64,000 bases of DNA, from NCBI RefSeq assembly GCF_001187555.1, contig NZ_LFIJ01000001.1, forward strand, positions 398,169 through 462,168, written 5' to 3'. Positions 29,123 to 41,070 of the stretch are shown one piece after another (positions within the stretch are counted from its first letter, which is position 1; every line of letters begins with the position of its first letter). The notes beneath the pieces were generated by a model. It saw nothing but the letters and a program-made list of their open reading frames with translations. It did no database searches and was not told where the DNA came from. Source of the DNA: Gilvimarinus polysaccharolyticus. GTDB taxonomy: Bacteria > Pseudomonadota > Gammaproteobacteria > Pseudomonadales > Cellvibrionaceae. The translations under genes and the position numbers were made by a program.

Positions 29123-30487
29123 ATGACTTTTACACTCAACTCAACGCATCTTAATGCACTGCAACCTAGCGCTGGCGGCCACTGCTGGGTGGCTTACAGT
29201 GGCGGGCTGGACTCTAGTGTGTTGTTGCACTGGCTGGCGCGGCATTGTCCGCAGCTGGCGTTGCGGGCGGTACATGTTAATCACGGCTTGTCGGTTAATG
29301 CCGATGCTTGGCAAAGCCTGTGCGAGCAGCAATGCCGTGCGCTGGGTATCTCCTTAAAAGTGGTGACCGTACAGTTAGACTCGGCGGCGGGCAACCTTGA
29401 AGCCCACGCCCGCGCCGCGCGCTATAAAGCCTTTCGGCAAGTGTTGGGCATCGGCGACACCTTGGCATTGGCGCATCACCTAGATGACCAAGCCGAAACG
29501 TTATTGTATCGGTTGTTGCGCGGCGCCGGTGCTCGCGGTTTAGGTGCCATGGCGCACGAGCGGCGGTTGGGCGCGGCGCGCTTGGTGCGGCCACTGCTTG
29601 ATGTGAGTCGCGCCGAGCTTGAACAGTATGCGAGCGCGCACGGTTTAGCTTGGGTAAATGACGAATCTAATCGCGATGTGCGTTTTGATCGAAACTATTT
29701 GCGCCAGCGGGTGATACCCGTACTGCGTGAGCGTTGGCCGGCGGCGGCGAACTCGTTAGCGGATTCTGCCACCTTAAGCCGGGGTAACGATCAGCTGTTG
29801 GCCGAGTACGCGGCAGAAGATCTGGCGCGATTGGCCGAGCGCGCGGTGCCAATGGGCTTTTGCCTGCCCGCCGATGCACTGGCGGCGATGTCTGTGCCGC
29901 GGCGATACAACCTATTGCGCTATTGGCTAGAGCAGCGCTTTTTACAGTTGCCCAGCCGCAACGCTTTGGCCGAGATAGACACGCAATTGCTGGGGGCTGC
30001 GGCAGTTGGCCACGCCAAGGTGGCTGTGGGGGGCGTTAGCTTGCAGCGCTTTCAGCAAGCGTTGTACGCCTTAAGTGCCAGCCAGCAGTGGCAGCCCAAT
30101 CAGGGGCCCGCGGGGCACATCGAGCCGAGCATTACTTGGCTCGATATAACCCAAGCATTGGCGTTGCCGGGTGGTGATCACTTGGTTTTACAGCCGGCAA
30201 CGGGTTTGGGTATTGCCCAGCGCTGGCTGCAAGGCGAGCTTGAGATTCGCTGGCGCCGTGGCGGTGAGCGCTGTCGGCCGGCGGGCCGTGGGCACTCGCA
30301 GGCGCTTAAAAAGCTGCTGCAAGAATACCAAGTCCCCCCATGGTTGCGCGCACGAGTGCCGCTTTTATATATAGATGGCGAATTAGTTGCGGTAGGCCAT
30401 TATTGGGTGTGTCAGGGCTTTACCGCCGCGGTTGGTGAGCCGAGTTGGGCCTGTTGTTGGCAGTGGCCCGACGTTCAGGGCTCATAG
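29123..30487 (+). CDS. tilS: tRNA(Ile)-lysidine synthase TilS
   Basis: The 454-residue protein begins with the PP-loop ATPase motif AYSGGLDSSVLL (25-36), followed by VHVNHGLS, ALAHHLDDQAET and RPLLDVSRAELE. The TilS substrate-binding and C-terminal domains follow (RWRRGGERCRP, LKKLLQEYQVPPWLRARVPLLY). It converts C34 of tRNA-Ile(CAU) to lysidine and is normally essential. It heads the conserved order tilS-pyrG-kdsA-eno; accA, its usual upstream neighbour, is absent. Confidence 0.95.
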   Translation: MTFTLNSTHLNALQPSAGGHCWVAYSGGLDSSVLLHWLARHCPQLALRAVHVNHGLSVNADAWQSLCEQQCRALGISLKVVTVQLDSAAGNLEAHARAARYKAFRQVLGIGDTLALAHHLDDQAETLLYRLLRGAGARGLGAMAHERRLGAARLVRPLLDVSRAELEQYASAHGLAWVNDESNRDVRFDRNYLRQRVIPVLRERWPAAANSLADSATLSRGNDQLLAEYAAEDLARLAERAVPMGFCLPADALAAMSVPRRYNLLRYWLEQRFLQLPSRNALAEIDTQLLGAAAVGHAKVAVGGVSLQRFQQALYALSASQQWQPNQGPAGHIEPSITWLDITQALALPGGDHLVLQPATGLGIAQRWLQGELEIRWRRGGERCRPAGRGHSQALKKLLQEYQVPPWLRARVPLLYIDGELVAVGHYWVCQGFTAAVGEPSWACCWQWPDVQGS

Positions 30488-30672
30488 GTGCAATATTTCC
30501 CACCTTTTGGAACTTCTTTTGATGCTTAGTAATTGAGCTTAAGTACACTTTCTGGTACTCTGGCGCCCCATCTCTAGGGCGGTTCTATACGGTTTTTCTG
30601 GGCCTTTTTTGGCCGGTTACGTACAGTTTTGGTCCTGCATCGCCGGCTTTTTGCTGGTTAACCGCATACTGA

Positions 30673-32316
<1,644 letters not shown>

Positions 32317-32335
32317 GTAACCCTCAAGATCACAT

Positions 32336-32371
32336 AATCCCGCACGCCATACGCGTTGCGGGATTTTATTT
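32336..32371 (+). terminator. Intrinsic terminator between pyrG and kdsA
   Basis: AATCCCGCA (32336-32344) pairs with TGCGGGATT (32357-32365), followed by TTATTTT. It may uncouple pyrG from kdsA; the kdsA ribosome site overlaps its tail. Confidence 0.75.
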
Positions 32372-32374
32372 TAA

Positions 32375-33250
<876 letters not shown>

Positions 33251-33305
33251 CGCAGCACACACTTTTTTGCGTAACAGTTTTAGTACTTAGTTTATTGATC
33301 GTTAA

Positions 33306-34631
<1,326 letters not shown>

Positions 34632-35203
34632 GTTGCTTTAAATTATAGGTGCGCGCTTTTTACGTGTGCCTTTTTAAAAGCCCCGTGCTGGTGACAGTGC
34701 GGGGCTTTTTGGTTTTTGGGGCTTGCCATTTGTGGGGTATTTATTCTTTAGGTGTAAGCGGCTGGAGCGAGGGTAGCTGACGACCGAGATGCCAGGGTGC
34801 GTTTCTTGGTCGCTTCTTGCTCGGCGACAAAAAGTAATTAATGATGAGGTAGGAGAGGGGGGCTTTATAAAGGTTATTTGGCATCAGTCTCAAACTGCAT
34901 CAAATTCAACGGTGAACATGAGATGGCTTACTTTCAGATTCTGAAACCGCAATAATAAATTTGATATTTGGTAAATATTTCAGGGGCTTAAAGGTCAAAA
35001 TCCACGCTATTTAATAAATATGATACATTGCCGTCTGCTGTTCAAGTTGGCTTCTTTACCTTTCTATAAAAATGCGTCAAAGTTAAGGGAATAATATGAA
35101 TTACAGTGGATTATGGCGAGTTTCTAAAAGTATTCTAGGTGTTATATATTGCCAGGCGCATTTTTCAACTCGCACATTAATAAGCTGTTAGTTGCAAATA
35201 AAC
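34632..35203. other. Intergenic region after eno, left edge of accessory islet
   Basis: No gene is seen after the eno terminator. The DNA becomes AT-rich from about 34,840. Close to the next gene, 35155-35192 resembles the 3' end of an integron site (GCGCATTTTTC, then AAGCTGTTAG), but I find no pairing 5' half. It could be a decayed attC or attI. Confidence 0.4.
34676..34710 (+). terminator. Intrinsic terminator after eno
   Basis: AAAAGCCCCG (34676-34685) pairs with CGGGGCTTTT (34700-34709) around a 14-nt loop, ending in T5. Confidence 0.92.
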
Positions 35204-35797
35204 ATGGATAATCTTTCTGCAATTGAAACAACCCGAAAAAATGGTGATGAACCTTTTGAGTTTAATGGTACATCATTACCAATGGACCTATTGTCGTTTT
35301 GGCAGTGGTCATCTTCCGACATTGTTGGCAATGCTATGAGAGGCATCTTAGCTGAATATATTGTGGCATCTTCTGTCGGCATGAATTCTGGCATTAGAAC
35401 GGAATGGGATGCTTTTGATATAGAAACGCCGGAAGGCATTAAGGTGGAAGTGAAGTCTGGTGCATACGTTCAAAGCTGGGAGCAGAAAAAACACTCAACC
35501 ATTCAATTCAGCATCCGCCCAACTCAGGGTTGGGATTCTGAATCAAACGAACGAAATATCGAAGTCCGTAGACAGGCTGATGTCTACGTTTTCTGTCTTT
35601 TAAAACATAAGGATCAAACCAGTATCAACCCCTTAAATCTAGATCAATGGGTATTCTATGTCTTGCCTACAGGCACACTTAACCAGTCTGTCGGAGCGCA
35701 GAAAAGCATTACATTAAATAGTTTGGAGAGCTTAAATCCAAGCAAGGTGAAATATGGTGAGCTACATGCTTCAATCAAAGCAGCAGCTAACAAGTAG
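35204..35797 (+). CDS. Integron cassette protein, predicted PD-(D/E)XK nuclease fold
   Basis: ATG at 35204 gives 197 residues. A nuclease-like core is visible: helix GILAEYIVASSVG with E51, then EWDAFDIETPEGIKVEVKSGAY, where D72 and the E82-x-K84 pair on adjacent strands form the PD-(D/E)XK pattern, followed by IQFSIRPTQGW. The rest (RRQADVYVFCLLKHKDQ, NLDQWVFYVLPT) looks like the specificity or structural part. This resembles restriction- or repair-type nucleases by motif only. The stop codon lies inside the left end of an attC site, as usual for a gene cassette. Composition is AT-richer than the flanking core genes. Confidence 0.75.
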   Translation: MDNLSAIETTRKNGDEPFEFNGTSLPMDLLSFWQWSSSDIVGNAMRGILAEYIVASSVGMNSGIRTEWDAFDIETPEGIKVEVKSGAYVQSWEQKKHSTIQFSIRPTQGWDSESNERNIEVRRQADVYVFCLLKHKDQTSINPLNLDQWVFYVLPTGTLNQSVGAQKSITLNSLESLNPSKVKYGELHASIKAAANK

Positions 35798-35855
35798 CTC
35801 CACCGGACAAAATACTCGCTGCGCTCGCATTTTTCCGGTGAGCTAGGCGTTATGG
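35786..35855 (+). other. Integron attC recombination site
   Basis: The 70-bp imperfect palindrome has R'' GCTAAC at 35786-35791 and the R' core GGCGTTATG at 35847-35855, R' being degenerate from GTTRRRY. The arms GTAGCTCCACCGGA (35794-35807) and TCCGGTGAGCTAG (35834-35846) pair except for an unpaired base, the extrahelical feature of attC. The loop contains CTCGCTGCGCTCGCA, common in integron cassettes. It overlaps the stop of the nuclease gene and the 5' end of the next cassette. Confidence 0.85.
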
Positions 35856-35872
35856 AAACCCAAGGAGATAGG

Positions 35873-36148
35873 ATGACCAAAGAGAATTTAGCTTGGCTAC
35901 TCATTAGATTTATCGGGGTAGTACTGATAGTTTTTTCCTTATATTTCATTTATCAATTGGCAATATATTTGTTGGTTTATCTTTCAATTGAGCCGTCAGT
36001 TACTGTAGGCACTGATGGAGTTAAAACCATACGCCTTCAAAATATTAACTGGACACCATTGACTAACGGTGCTTTCTGCTTAGCTTCCTCTATGTATTTT
36101 CTCAAGCGTGGTAGTTTTGTCCATAAATTGCTACTAAATAATGTATAG
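35873..36148 (+). CDS. Integron cassette protein with two membrane segments
   Basis: AAGGAG at 35862-35867 points to ATG 35873 (MTKENLAWLL); an upstream ATG at 35852 lies inside the attC core. The 91-residue product has a long hydrophobic segment FIGVVLIVFSLYFIYQLAIYLLVYL and a second weaker one (LTNGAFCLASSMYFL), so it is an inner-membrane protein. I recognise no family. Small membrane proteins are frequent integron cassette products. No promoter of its own is evident. Confidence 0.7.
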   Translation: MTKENLAWLLIRFIGVVLIVFSLYFIYQLAIYLLVYLSIEPSVTVGTDGVKTIRLQNINWTPLTNGAFCLASSMYFLKRGSFVHKLLLNNV

Positions 36149-36817
36149 AAAACGTAATAAGAAATAGTTTTACTGGCTTTTTGAGTGAAACAGTTAAATA
36201 GAAAACACCATAAAAAATCACGCCAGGCTCGCAAACTTCGTTTTCTGGACGCATTGTAAGTCGTGCATTTAGCGAATCGCTGTGCGAAGTTTATCGTACA
36301 TGCGTAACTTACAACGCGCCCCAGCGCTCAACGTTATGTTTCCGTGTTACCCATAATTAGTAGACACTCTGTATAGTTAGATTAATTGATATAGAGCTGA
36401 GAGGCGGCTCTATTCAAATTTTCAGTTAAGAGGTTTTAACCGTTCAGAAATAATCACTTAATAATATAAATCAGTTTTTAAGTATATGGTTTTGATGTTT
36501 TCTGTGTTTCCTTTTTTGTCATTCAATCCCGTTATCGTTACCGGTTGTTATCATTAATGATTTAATGTTGAAACGATTCGGTTGACTTATTTCTGATGGC
36601 TGTGTTTGTCGCAATGTTGTATAATTTAGGCGAGTCACATGAGCCTTGGCATATCTTTCTCGGGCATGGATCTGTCAGAGAATCTTTTTTATTTTTAGTC
36701 AAACACTTCTACCGATTCTTAATCTTATTCTTACTGGAGAATAGGTTGCCGTGCTGTGTTTGAATAAACCATGTTAGCTCGTGGTTAATAACTATATTAA
36801 TAAGGGTACATCCATTC
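36149..36817. other. AT-rich intergenic region within the accessory islet
   Basis: Apart from the attC-like structure at 36208-36337, no gene is convincing. A TATAAT hexamer occurs at 36620-36625 without a good -35. The remainder is unremarkable AT-rich sequence. Confidence 0.5.
36208..36337 (+). other. Long attC-like structure with degenerate left end
   Basis: The right end CGCTCAACGTTATG (36325-36338) is a typical attC R'/L' end. GGACGCATTGTAAGT (36248-36262) pairs with ACTTACAACGCGCC (36307-36320) almost fully. The expected left R'' site is only approximated by CCATAAAA near 36208. A length of about 130 bp would fit the long attC class seen in vibrios. Confidence 0.5.
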
Positions 36818-37267
36818 ATGATTAAAGTAATTTCTGCAGTAGCCATATTGGCATTAGGGTACTTTTTGTTCTTTAATGAGTCGTCGCCTAAGACTATATA
36901 TTTTCATGGAATGGAATATGGCCCAAAACAACTTGATAGATCAAATGATAGCAATAGTAAAATTTTTAAATATTACAGCCAGTCGGTTTCCAATAGGGAC
37001 TATATATCAATACTGCACCCCGATTCGGGTACTGGTAGTTTAAGTGAATGGTCCGATATGTTCTCTACACACTTTGAGCGGCAAGGTTTTAAGTTTTCTA
37101 ATGTGGGTGGAAACAAGGTGGGCGTGAAAAATACAGTAAAAATATTTATGATGAATTCACATAAATATAATGTAGTTTTTATGTATGTTCTGGAAGACAT
37201 TAAAACATCTGACCATCTGGATCAAAGAAATCTCTTTAGGCACTTAGATGCTATTGTTTTAGACTGA
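36818..37267 (+). CDS. Hypothetical exported or membrane-anchored protein, 149 aa
   Basis: The N-terminal segment VISAVAILALGYFLFF (about residues 4-19) is a signal anchor; the rest is soluble and charged. Segments such as DYISILHPDSGTGSLSEWSDMF and FERQGFKFSNVGGNKVG carry no motif I know. Codon use is AT-rich like the two cassette genes to its left, suggesting that it belongs to the same acquired block, but no attC is seen directly after it. A weak AAGGG lies upstream of the ATG. Confidence 0.65.
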   Translation: MIKVISAVAILALGYFLFFNESSPKTIYFHGMEYGPKQLDRSNDSNSKIFKYYSQSVSNRDYISILHPDSGTGSLSEWSDMFSTHFERQGFKFSNVGGNKVGVKNTVKIFMMNSHKYNVVFMYVLEDIKTSDHLDQRNLFRHLDAIVLD

Positions 37268-37738
37268 TAAAGTCATAAAGTCGAGTGTGTGCATCGTGTA
37301 AATAGTGCCACGCTCGGCTTTGCATCTGTCACCGCATTTGTTGTTATAAAAGTTTCCTCAGTAAGTTCAAGTAGCCCTTATTTTAATTCCCCCGCTTTAA
37401 TAAACACTCTAAATCTCTTTTTGGCTGTTGAAACGTTTAGTCTATTATTCATGGTCAGTAGGCTGTCTATCATTGCTTACAATTCTTTATAGTGAGTGGA
37501 CGTTATTGCCAATATTTGGGCTTTGTTGCCGTGCCGGCAATGTTTTGGCAGCGTGTTGCCTGAGTATTAAGGGTGAGCTTTAGCAAGACGCGGTTAGATG
37601 GCGTTGAGATAATGAAGCTGTGCTAGCTAAGGGTAATATTGTCGAGAGTTAAATCTATATCGCCATTAATGGTCTTATTGACTATATGGTGGTTCGGATA
37701 TAAGCTGCTAAAAATTAACTTCATTAGGGGGGCGTGTA
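37268..37738. other. Intergenic region before the GH10 gene
   Basis: A 67-codon frame at 37289-37492 has no ribosome site and low-complexity content, so I do not call it. A GCGGTTAGATGG element near 37589 matches the GTTRRRY core of integron sites, but no pairing half is visible. Confidence 0.4.
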
Positions 37739-38869
37739 ATGAGAATTCAGCTTGCTACAACTAAATTGGTTTTATCGGTACTGCTGCTGGGGGGCTGTGC
37801 GGCTTATGATAATCAATCAACGCAAAACACCACTTTTAAATCTGCCTTTGCAGATGATTTTTTGATTGGCACCGCTGTTAGTGAGCGGCAGGTTATGACT
37901 AATGAGAAAACTCGAGCATTTGTTGCCGAGCAGTTTAGTGCGCTTACTGCCGAGAATTCGATGAAGTGGGAGAGTTTACAGCCGCAAGAAGGGGAGTTTA
38001 ATTGGCGCGTAGCGGATGAGTTGGTGGCGTTTAGCGAGGCTCATGGAATACACGTAACTGGGCACACACTTTTATGGCACCAGCAAGTGCCTGAATGGGT
38101 GTTTGAAGGTGCCGACGGCGAGCCGGCATCGCGTAGCTTGTTATTGAATCGCTTGCGCCAGCACATACACTCTGTTATTGGGCGCTACAAAGGGCGTATA
38201 CCGTCGTGGGATGTGGTTAATGAAGCGCTTAACGAAGATGGGAGTATGCGTGAATCCCAGTGGTACAAGCTTATTGGCCCAGATTATTTAGTCCATGCGT
38301 TTAAATTTGCCCATGAGGCCGATCCTGAGGCAAAGCTTTATTACAATGATTACAACCTGTTTAAACCTGAGAAACGAAACGGAGCCGTTAAGCTTGTGCG
38401 TGACATTCAGCAAGCGGGAGCGCCGGTTCACGGAATTGGCTTGCAGGCGCACTATGGGGTTGGTTACCCAGAAGATCTGACTCAAATAGAAGATTCGATT
38501 ATTGCTTTTGGTGAGCTGGGTGAGGTTCTAATTACCGAGCTGGATGTTTCTGTACTGCCGTTTCCGGATGAGGAGCAGCAAGGCGCTGATATTAGCTTAA
38601 ATATGGCGTTATCGGATCAGCTTAATCCCTATGTGGATGGCGTGCCGGAGCAAGATCTGAAGAAGTTTAACGATCATTACGTGTCTTTGTTTAAAATTTT
38701 TCTGGATCATAAAGACAAAATTAGCCGCGTGACTTTCTGGGGTGTTGATGATGCCCAAAGCTGGCGTAATAATTGGCCTATGTCGGGGCGCACCGATTAT
38801 CCACTGCTGGTAGATCGCAAGCAGGTGCTTAAGCCTGTGACTGAAACAATATTCTCTTTAGCCCAATAA
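37739..38869 (+). CDS. GH10 endo-1,4-beta-xylanase, lipoprotein
   Basis: The 376-residue precursor has a lipoprotein signal ending VLLLGGC (C20), so the enzyme should be anchored in a membrane, probably the outer one. The GH10 barrel covers about 33-370: WHQQVPEW, acid/base E162 in WDVVNEALNED, YNDYNL, QAHYGVG, and nucleophile E267 in VLITELDVSV. It cleaves xylan or xylo-oligosaccharides at or below the surface. No binding module is attached. AGGGGGG precedes the ATG. An exported nucleoside-hydrolase-like gene follows after 18 nt. Confidence 0.94.
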   Translation: MRIQLATTKLVLSVLLLGGCAAYDNQSTQNTTFKSAFADDFLIGTAVSERQVMTNEKTRAFVAEQFSALTAENSMKWESLQPQEGEFNWRVADELVAFSEAHGIHVTGHTLLWHQQVPEWVFEGADGEPASRSLLLNRLRQHIHSVIGRYKGRIPSWDVVNEALNEDGSMRESQWYKLIGPDYLVHAFKFAHEADPEAKLYYNDYNLFKPEKRNGAVKLVRDIQQAGAPVHGIGLQAHYGVGYPEDLTQIEDSIIAFGELGEVLITELDVSVLPFPDEEQQGADISLNMALSDQLNPYVDGVPEQDLKKFNDHYVSLFKIFLDHKDKISRVTFWGVDDAQSWRNNWPMSGRTDYPLLVDRKQVLKPVTETIFSLAQ

Positions 38870-38887
38870 ATTTGACGAGTAGCTCTT

Positions 38888-39718
38888 ATGAAATACGTAT
38901 ATGCTTTTGTTTTATTGTTAATGTCATGCTCTATTTTAGCCGCTGAAAAAAGCGACTTTAATATCGAGAAAGATTTTGTCTTGCTGCAATTTGACAGCAA
39001 AACAGATGTGGATGACCTGCATACGATAGCAGCGGTTGCGACACTTTTTAGTCTGCAACCGTTTGAGTCTATCCGTTATCGTGCCGTAGCAGGTACGTAT
39101 GGCGATCAAGAAGGGCTTTATGTGCCTTCTCCCAAGTTGTTTGATATGGCGTTCTCTGACAATTGGTCTGATTATCACAATCAACCCGATGCGGCGCTAA
39201 GTGATGTTGTTACTGCGGTGGTGAGCCATTTGGACAGTGGTGCGAACATTTGGGTGGTAGAGGCGGGGCAGTCAAACTTTACCGCGCGCTGGGTAAAAGA
39301 GGTTGCTAACGTTCGCTCTGACGTGGATCTTGCCGAGCGTATCCATGTGGTACAACACAGTGATTGGAATGAACAGCAGACTAACCCTAAAGACCTTGCT
39401 TACGTTAAAGCTACCGTAAATTATCAGAGAATTCCCGATGGTAATGCTACAGGTAATGGCTCTCCTGGCTTTAAGACGTTTGATATACTGACACTTAGCC
39501 GTTATGCCTTGGCACCTAATGTGCTCAAGATATGGGAGCGAGCGGTAATACTGGGTGACCATTACAACGGCTTGGATGGGCGTTATGAAAATGATGCGGT
39601 GTTGGCGCAAGGCTTAGATTTCTCGGACACTGTGGAGCTTTGCTGGATACTGGGTTTGAATGACTTGTCGGATGCGAAAGAATTTTTTGAATATGCTCGG
39701 AAGAATACTAAACCTTAA
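38888..39718 (+). CDS. Exported nucleoside-hydrolase-like protein (DUF1593-like)
   Basis: The 276-residue precursor has a signal peptide (about 1-18, ILA). The mature start FVLLQFDSKTDVDDLHTIA resembles the metal-binding DxDxxxDD loop of inosine-uridine nucleoside hydrolases (D36, D40, D42, D43). IWVVEAGQSNFTARWV, RIHVVQHSDWNEQQT and GDHYNGLDGRYENDAVL resemble the ribose-binding parts of the superfamily. The secreted members close to this type occur in polysaccharide utilisation loci with undefined roles. Co-transcription with the GH10 xylanase suggests a role in hemicellulose side-chain or glycoside breakdown, which is inference. Confidence 0.75.
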   Translation: MKYVYAFVLLLMSCSILAAEKSDFNIEKDFVLLQFDSKTDVDDLHTIAAVATLFSLQPFESIRYRAVAGTYGDQEGLYVPSPKLFDMAFSDNWSDYHNQPDAALSDVVTAVVSHLDSGANIWVVEAGQSNFTARWVKEVANVRSDVDLAERIHVVQHSDWNEQQTNPKDLAYVKATVNYQRIPDGNATGNGSPGFKTFDILTLSRYALAPNVLKIWERAVILGDHYNGLDGRYENDAVLAQGLDFSDTVELCWILGLNDLSDAKEFFEYARKNTKP

Positions 39719-39728
39719 AAACGGCTAA

Positions 39729-39770
39729 AGGCTCTGTCGATAAGGACTCTATCGATAGAGCCTGTGCTTT
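39729..39770 (+). terminator. Hairpin after the GH10 unit
   Basis: A 14-position stem (39729-39742 with 39750-39763, arms AGGCTCT..GATA and TATCGATAGAGCCT, one G-U pair) has a 7-nt loop. The following T-run is poor (GTGCTTTG), so termination is likely but not textbook. Confidence 0.65.
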
Positions 39771-39884
39771 GCGTGTCATATAAATGGCTGGTGATTACCA
39801 AAACTAGAGGTGTATAGTTGCAGTGCCGCAATTGAATGAGCATTGATTGCGGCCACTTTAAAAGGACTTGCTCAGGAGGTTTGA

Positions 39885-40994
39885 TTGGTTAGATTGCCGA
39901 AAGCGTTTGGTTGCGTATTAAATAAAACGGCCAGCACGTTAAGCCTAATAAAATCCAGTATCCTCTGTTTGTGGCTGGTGGTGTTATGTCTTCTGGTTGG
40001 TTGTGAACCCTCATCTGCCCGGCAACAGGCGGTCGATAAGTACTCTACAGGAAATCATCCAAGCCAATACGCCGAGCTAGTAACCAAGGATGCAGACACT
40101 CTTGATACTAAGCAGTTATACAATCGCGCCCTGACACTTTGGGGCGAAGATTATACCGAGCTTGGTATTCCCACATCGTACGGTGTGGCGCAGGTGGTTG
40201 TGTCTGGCCCCGCCGATGGCTACCCACTTGTGCTACTGCATGGTATGAATACCAACTCCACCATGTGGTACCCCAATGCTGCTGGGCTTGCTCGTCATTA
40301 CCAAATTTACGCTATTGATTACCTCTTAGGGCCTGGAAAATCTGAGCCTAACGAGACGGTTGATGATGTTGCTCAAGTGTTGGCTTGGTACAGTGAGGTG
40401 TTCGACCAGCTTGAGCTGAATCAATTTGCCTTGGCGGGAGCCTCGCAAGGTGGGTGGTTTGCAACACAAATTGCACTTGATCAGCCATCTAGAGTGAGCC
40501 ACTTAGTGTTGCTTAGTGCGGCGCAGACTTTTAGTTGGATCGACCCCAGTGTGGATCTGCTAAAAAACATGTACTTTGCGCTTAACCCGGAACGAAGTGG
40601 GCTTAGAGAAATGCTGCAAACCATGTCGGTGAATGTCGACAATATTGACCAGCTGTATATCGATCAGTTTTATCGCTATTCATCCAGTAATACGTCGTTA
40701 CCAAAACTACTGATAGAGATGAAACCGTTTGATGATGAAACGCTGGCTAAGTTGAATATGCCAACCTTAGTGCTGATTGGCGATCAGGATATTATTAATT
40801 CACCGGACAGTCTTGAGCGAGCAAGGCAGCTTTTGCCCTGTGTTAAAACCGCTATTGTTGCCGATGCAGGTCACTTTGTGAATGTCGATAATGCTGAGAG
40901 GGTCAATAAAGAGATTCATCGTTTTATTGGTTCTAACGGGGGCGAGAGCGATGGTTGTAACCTCCCAAGTATTAAAAGAAATCAGAGCCATTAA
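39885..40994 (+). CDS. Alpha/beta hydrolase lipoprotein
   Basis: The TTG start at 39885 is supported by a perfect AGGAGGT at 39874-39880. The long leader contains a hydrophobic stretch ending LVVLCLLVGC (lipobox C40). The hydrolase fold shows LVLLHGMNTNS, nucleophile S187 in GASQGGWF, an acid in LIGDQDII and His in DAGHFVNVDN. The substrate is unknown; the family includes esterases and peptidases. It could serve deacetylation of plant polymers, given the xylanase upstream, but nothing in the sequence shows this. Confidence 0.82.
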   Translation: MVRLPKAFGCVLNKTASTLSLIKSSILCLWLVVLCLLVGCEPSSARQQAVDKYSTGNHPSQYAELVTKDADTLDTKQLYNRALTLWGEDYTELGIPTSYGVAQVVVSGPADGYPLVLLHGMNTNSTMWYPNAAGLARHYQIYAIDYLLGPGKSEPNETVDDVAQVLAWYSEVFDQLELNQFALAGASQGGWFATQIALDQPSRVSHLVLLSAAQTFSWIDPSVDLLKNMYFALNPERSGLREMLQTMSVNVDNIDQLYIDQFYRYSSSNTSLPKLLIEMKPFDDETLAKLNMPTLVLIGDQDIINSPDSLERARQLLPCVKTAIVADAGHFVNVDNAERVNKEIHRFIGSNGGESDGCNLPSIKRNQSH

Positions 40995-41070
40995 TCTTTC
41001 ACTCTTCACTACAACTTCTAAAAAATTAACGGTTCAAAGCCTGGAAAGTCCAGCCTGACAGTTAAGGCCT

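Noticed and set aside
35155-35192. Possible attC or attI end before the nuclease cassette
   Set aside because: GCATTTTTC and GCTGTTAG resemble integron ends, but no complementary left half could be found, so I do not call a site.
35786-36817. CRISPR array or transposon ends in the accessory islet
   Set aside because: No regularly spaced direct repeats, transposase gene or terminal inverted repeats are seen; the palindromes fit attC structure instead.
37289-37492. 67-codon plus-strand frame before the GH10 gene
   Set aside because: Overlaps intergenic AT-rich DNA, has no Shine-Dalgarno sequence and shows no protein-like pattern beyond hydrophobic and Ser runs.
37585-37600. GCGGTTAGATGG as an integron core site
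   Set aside because: A match to GTTRRRY alone is expected by chance; no palindromic partner is visible.
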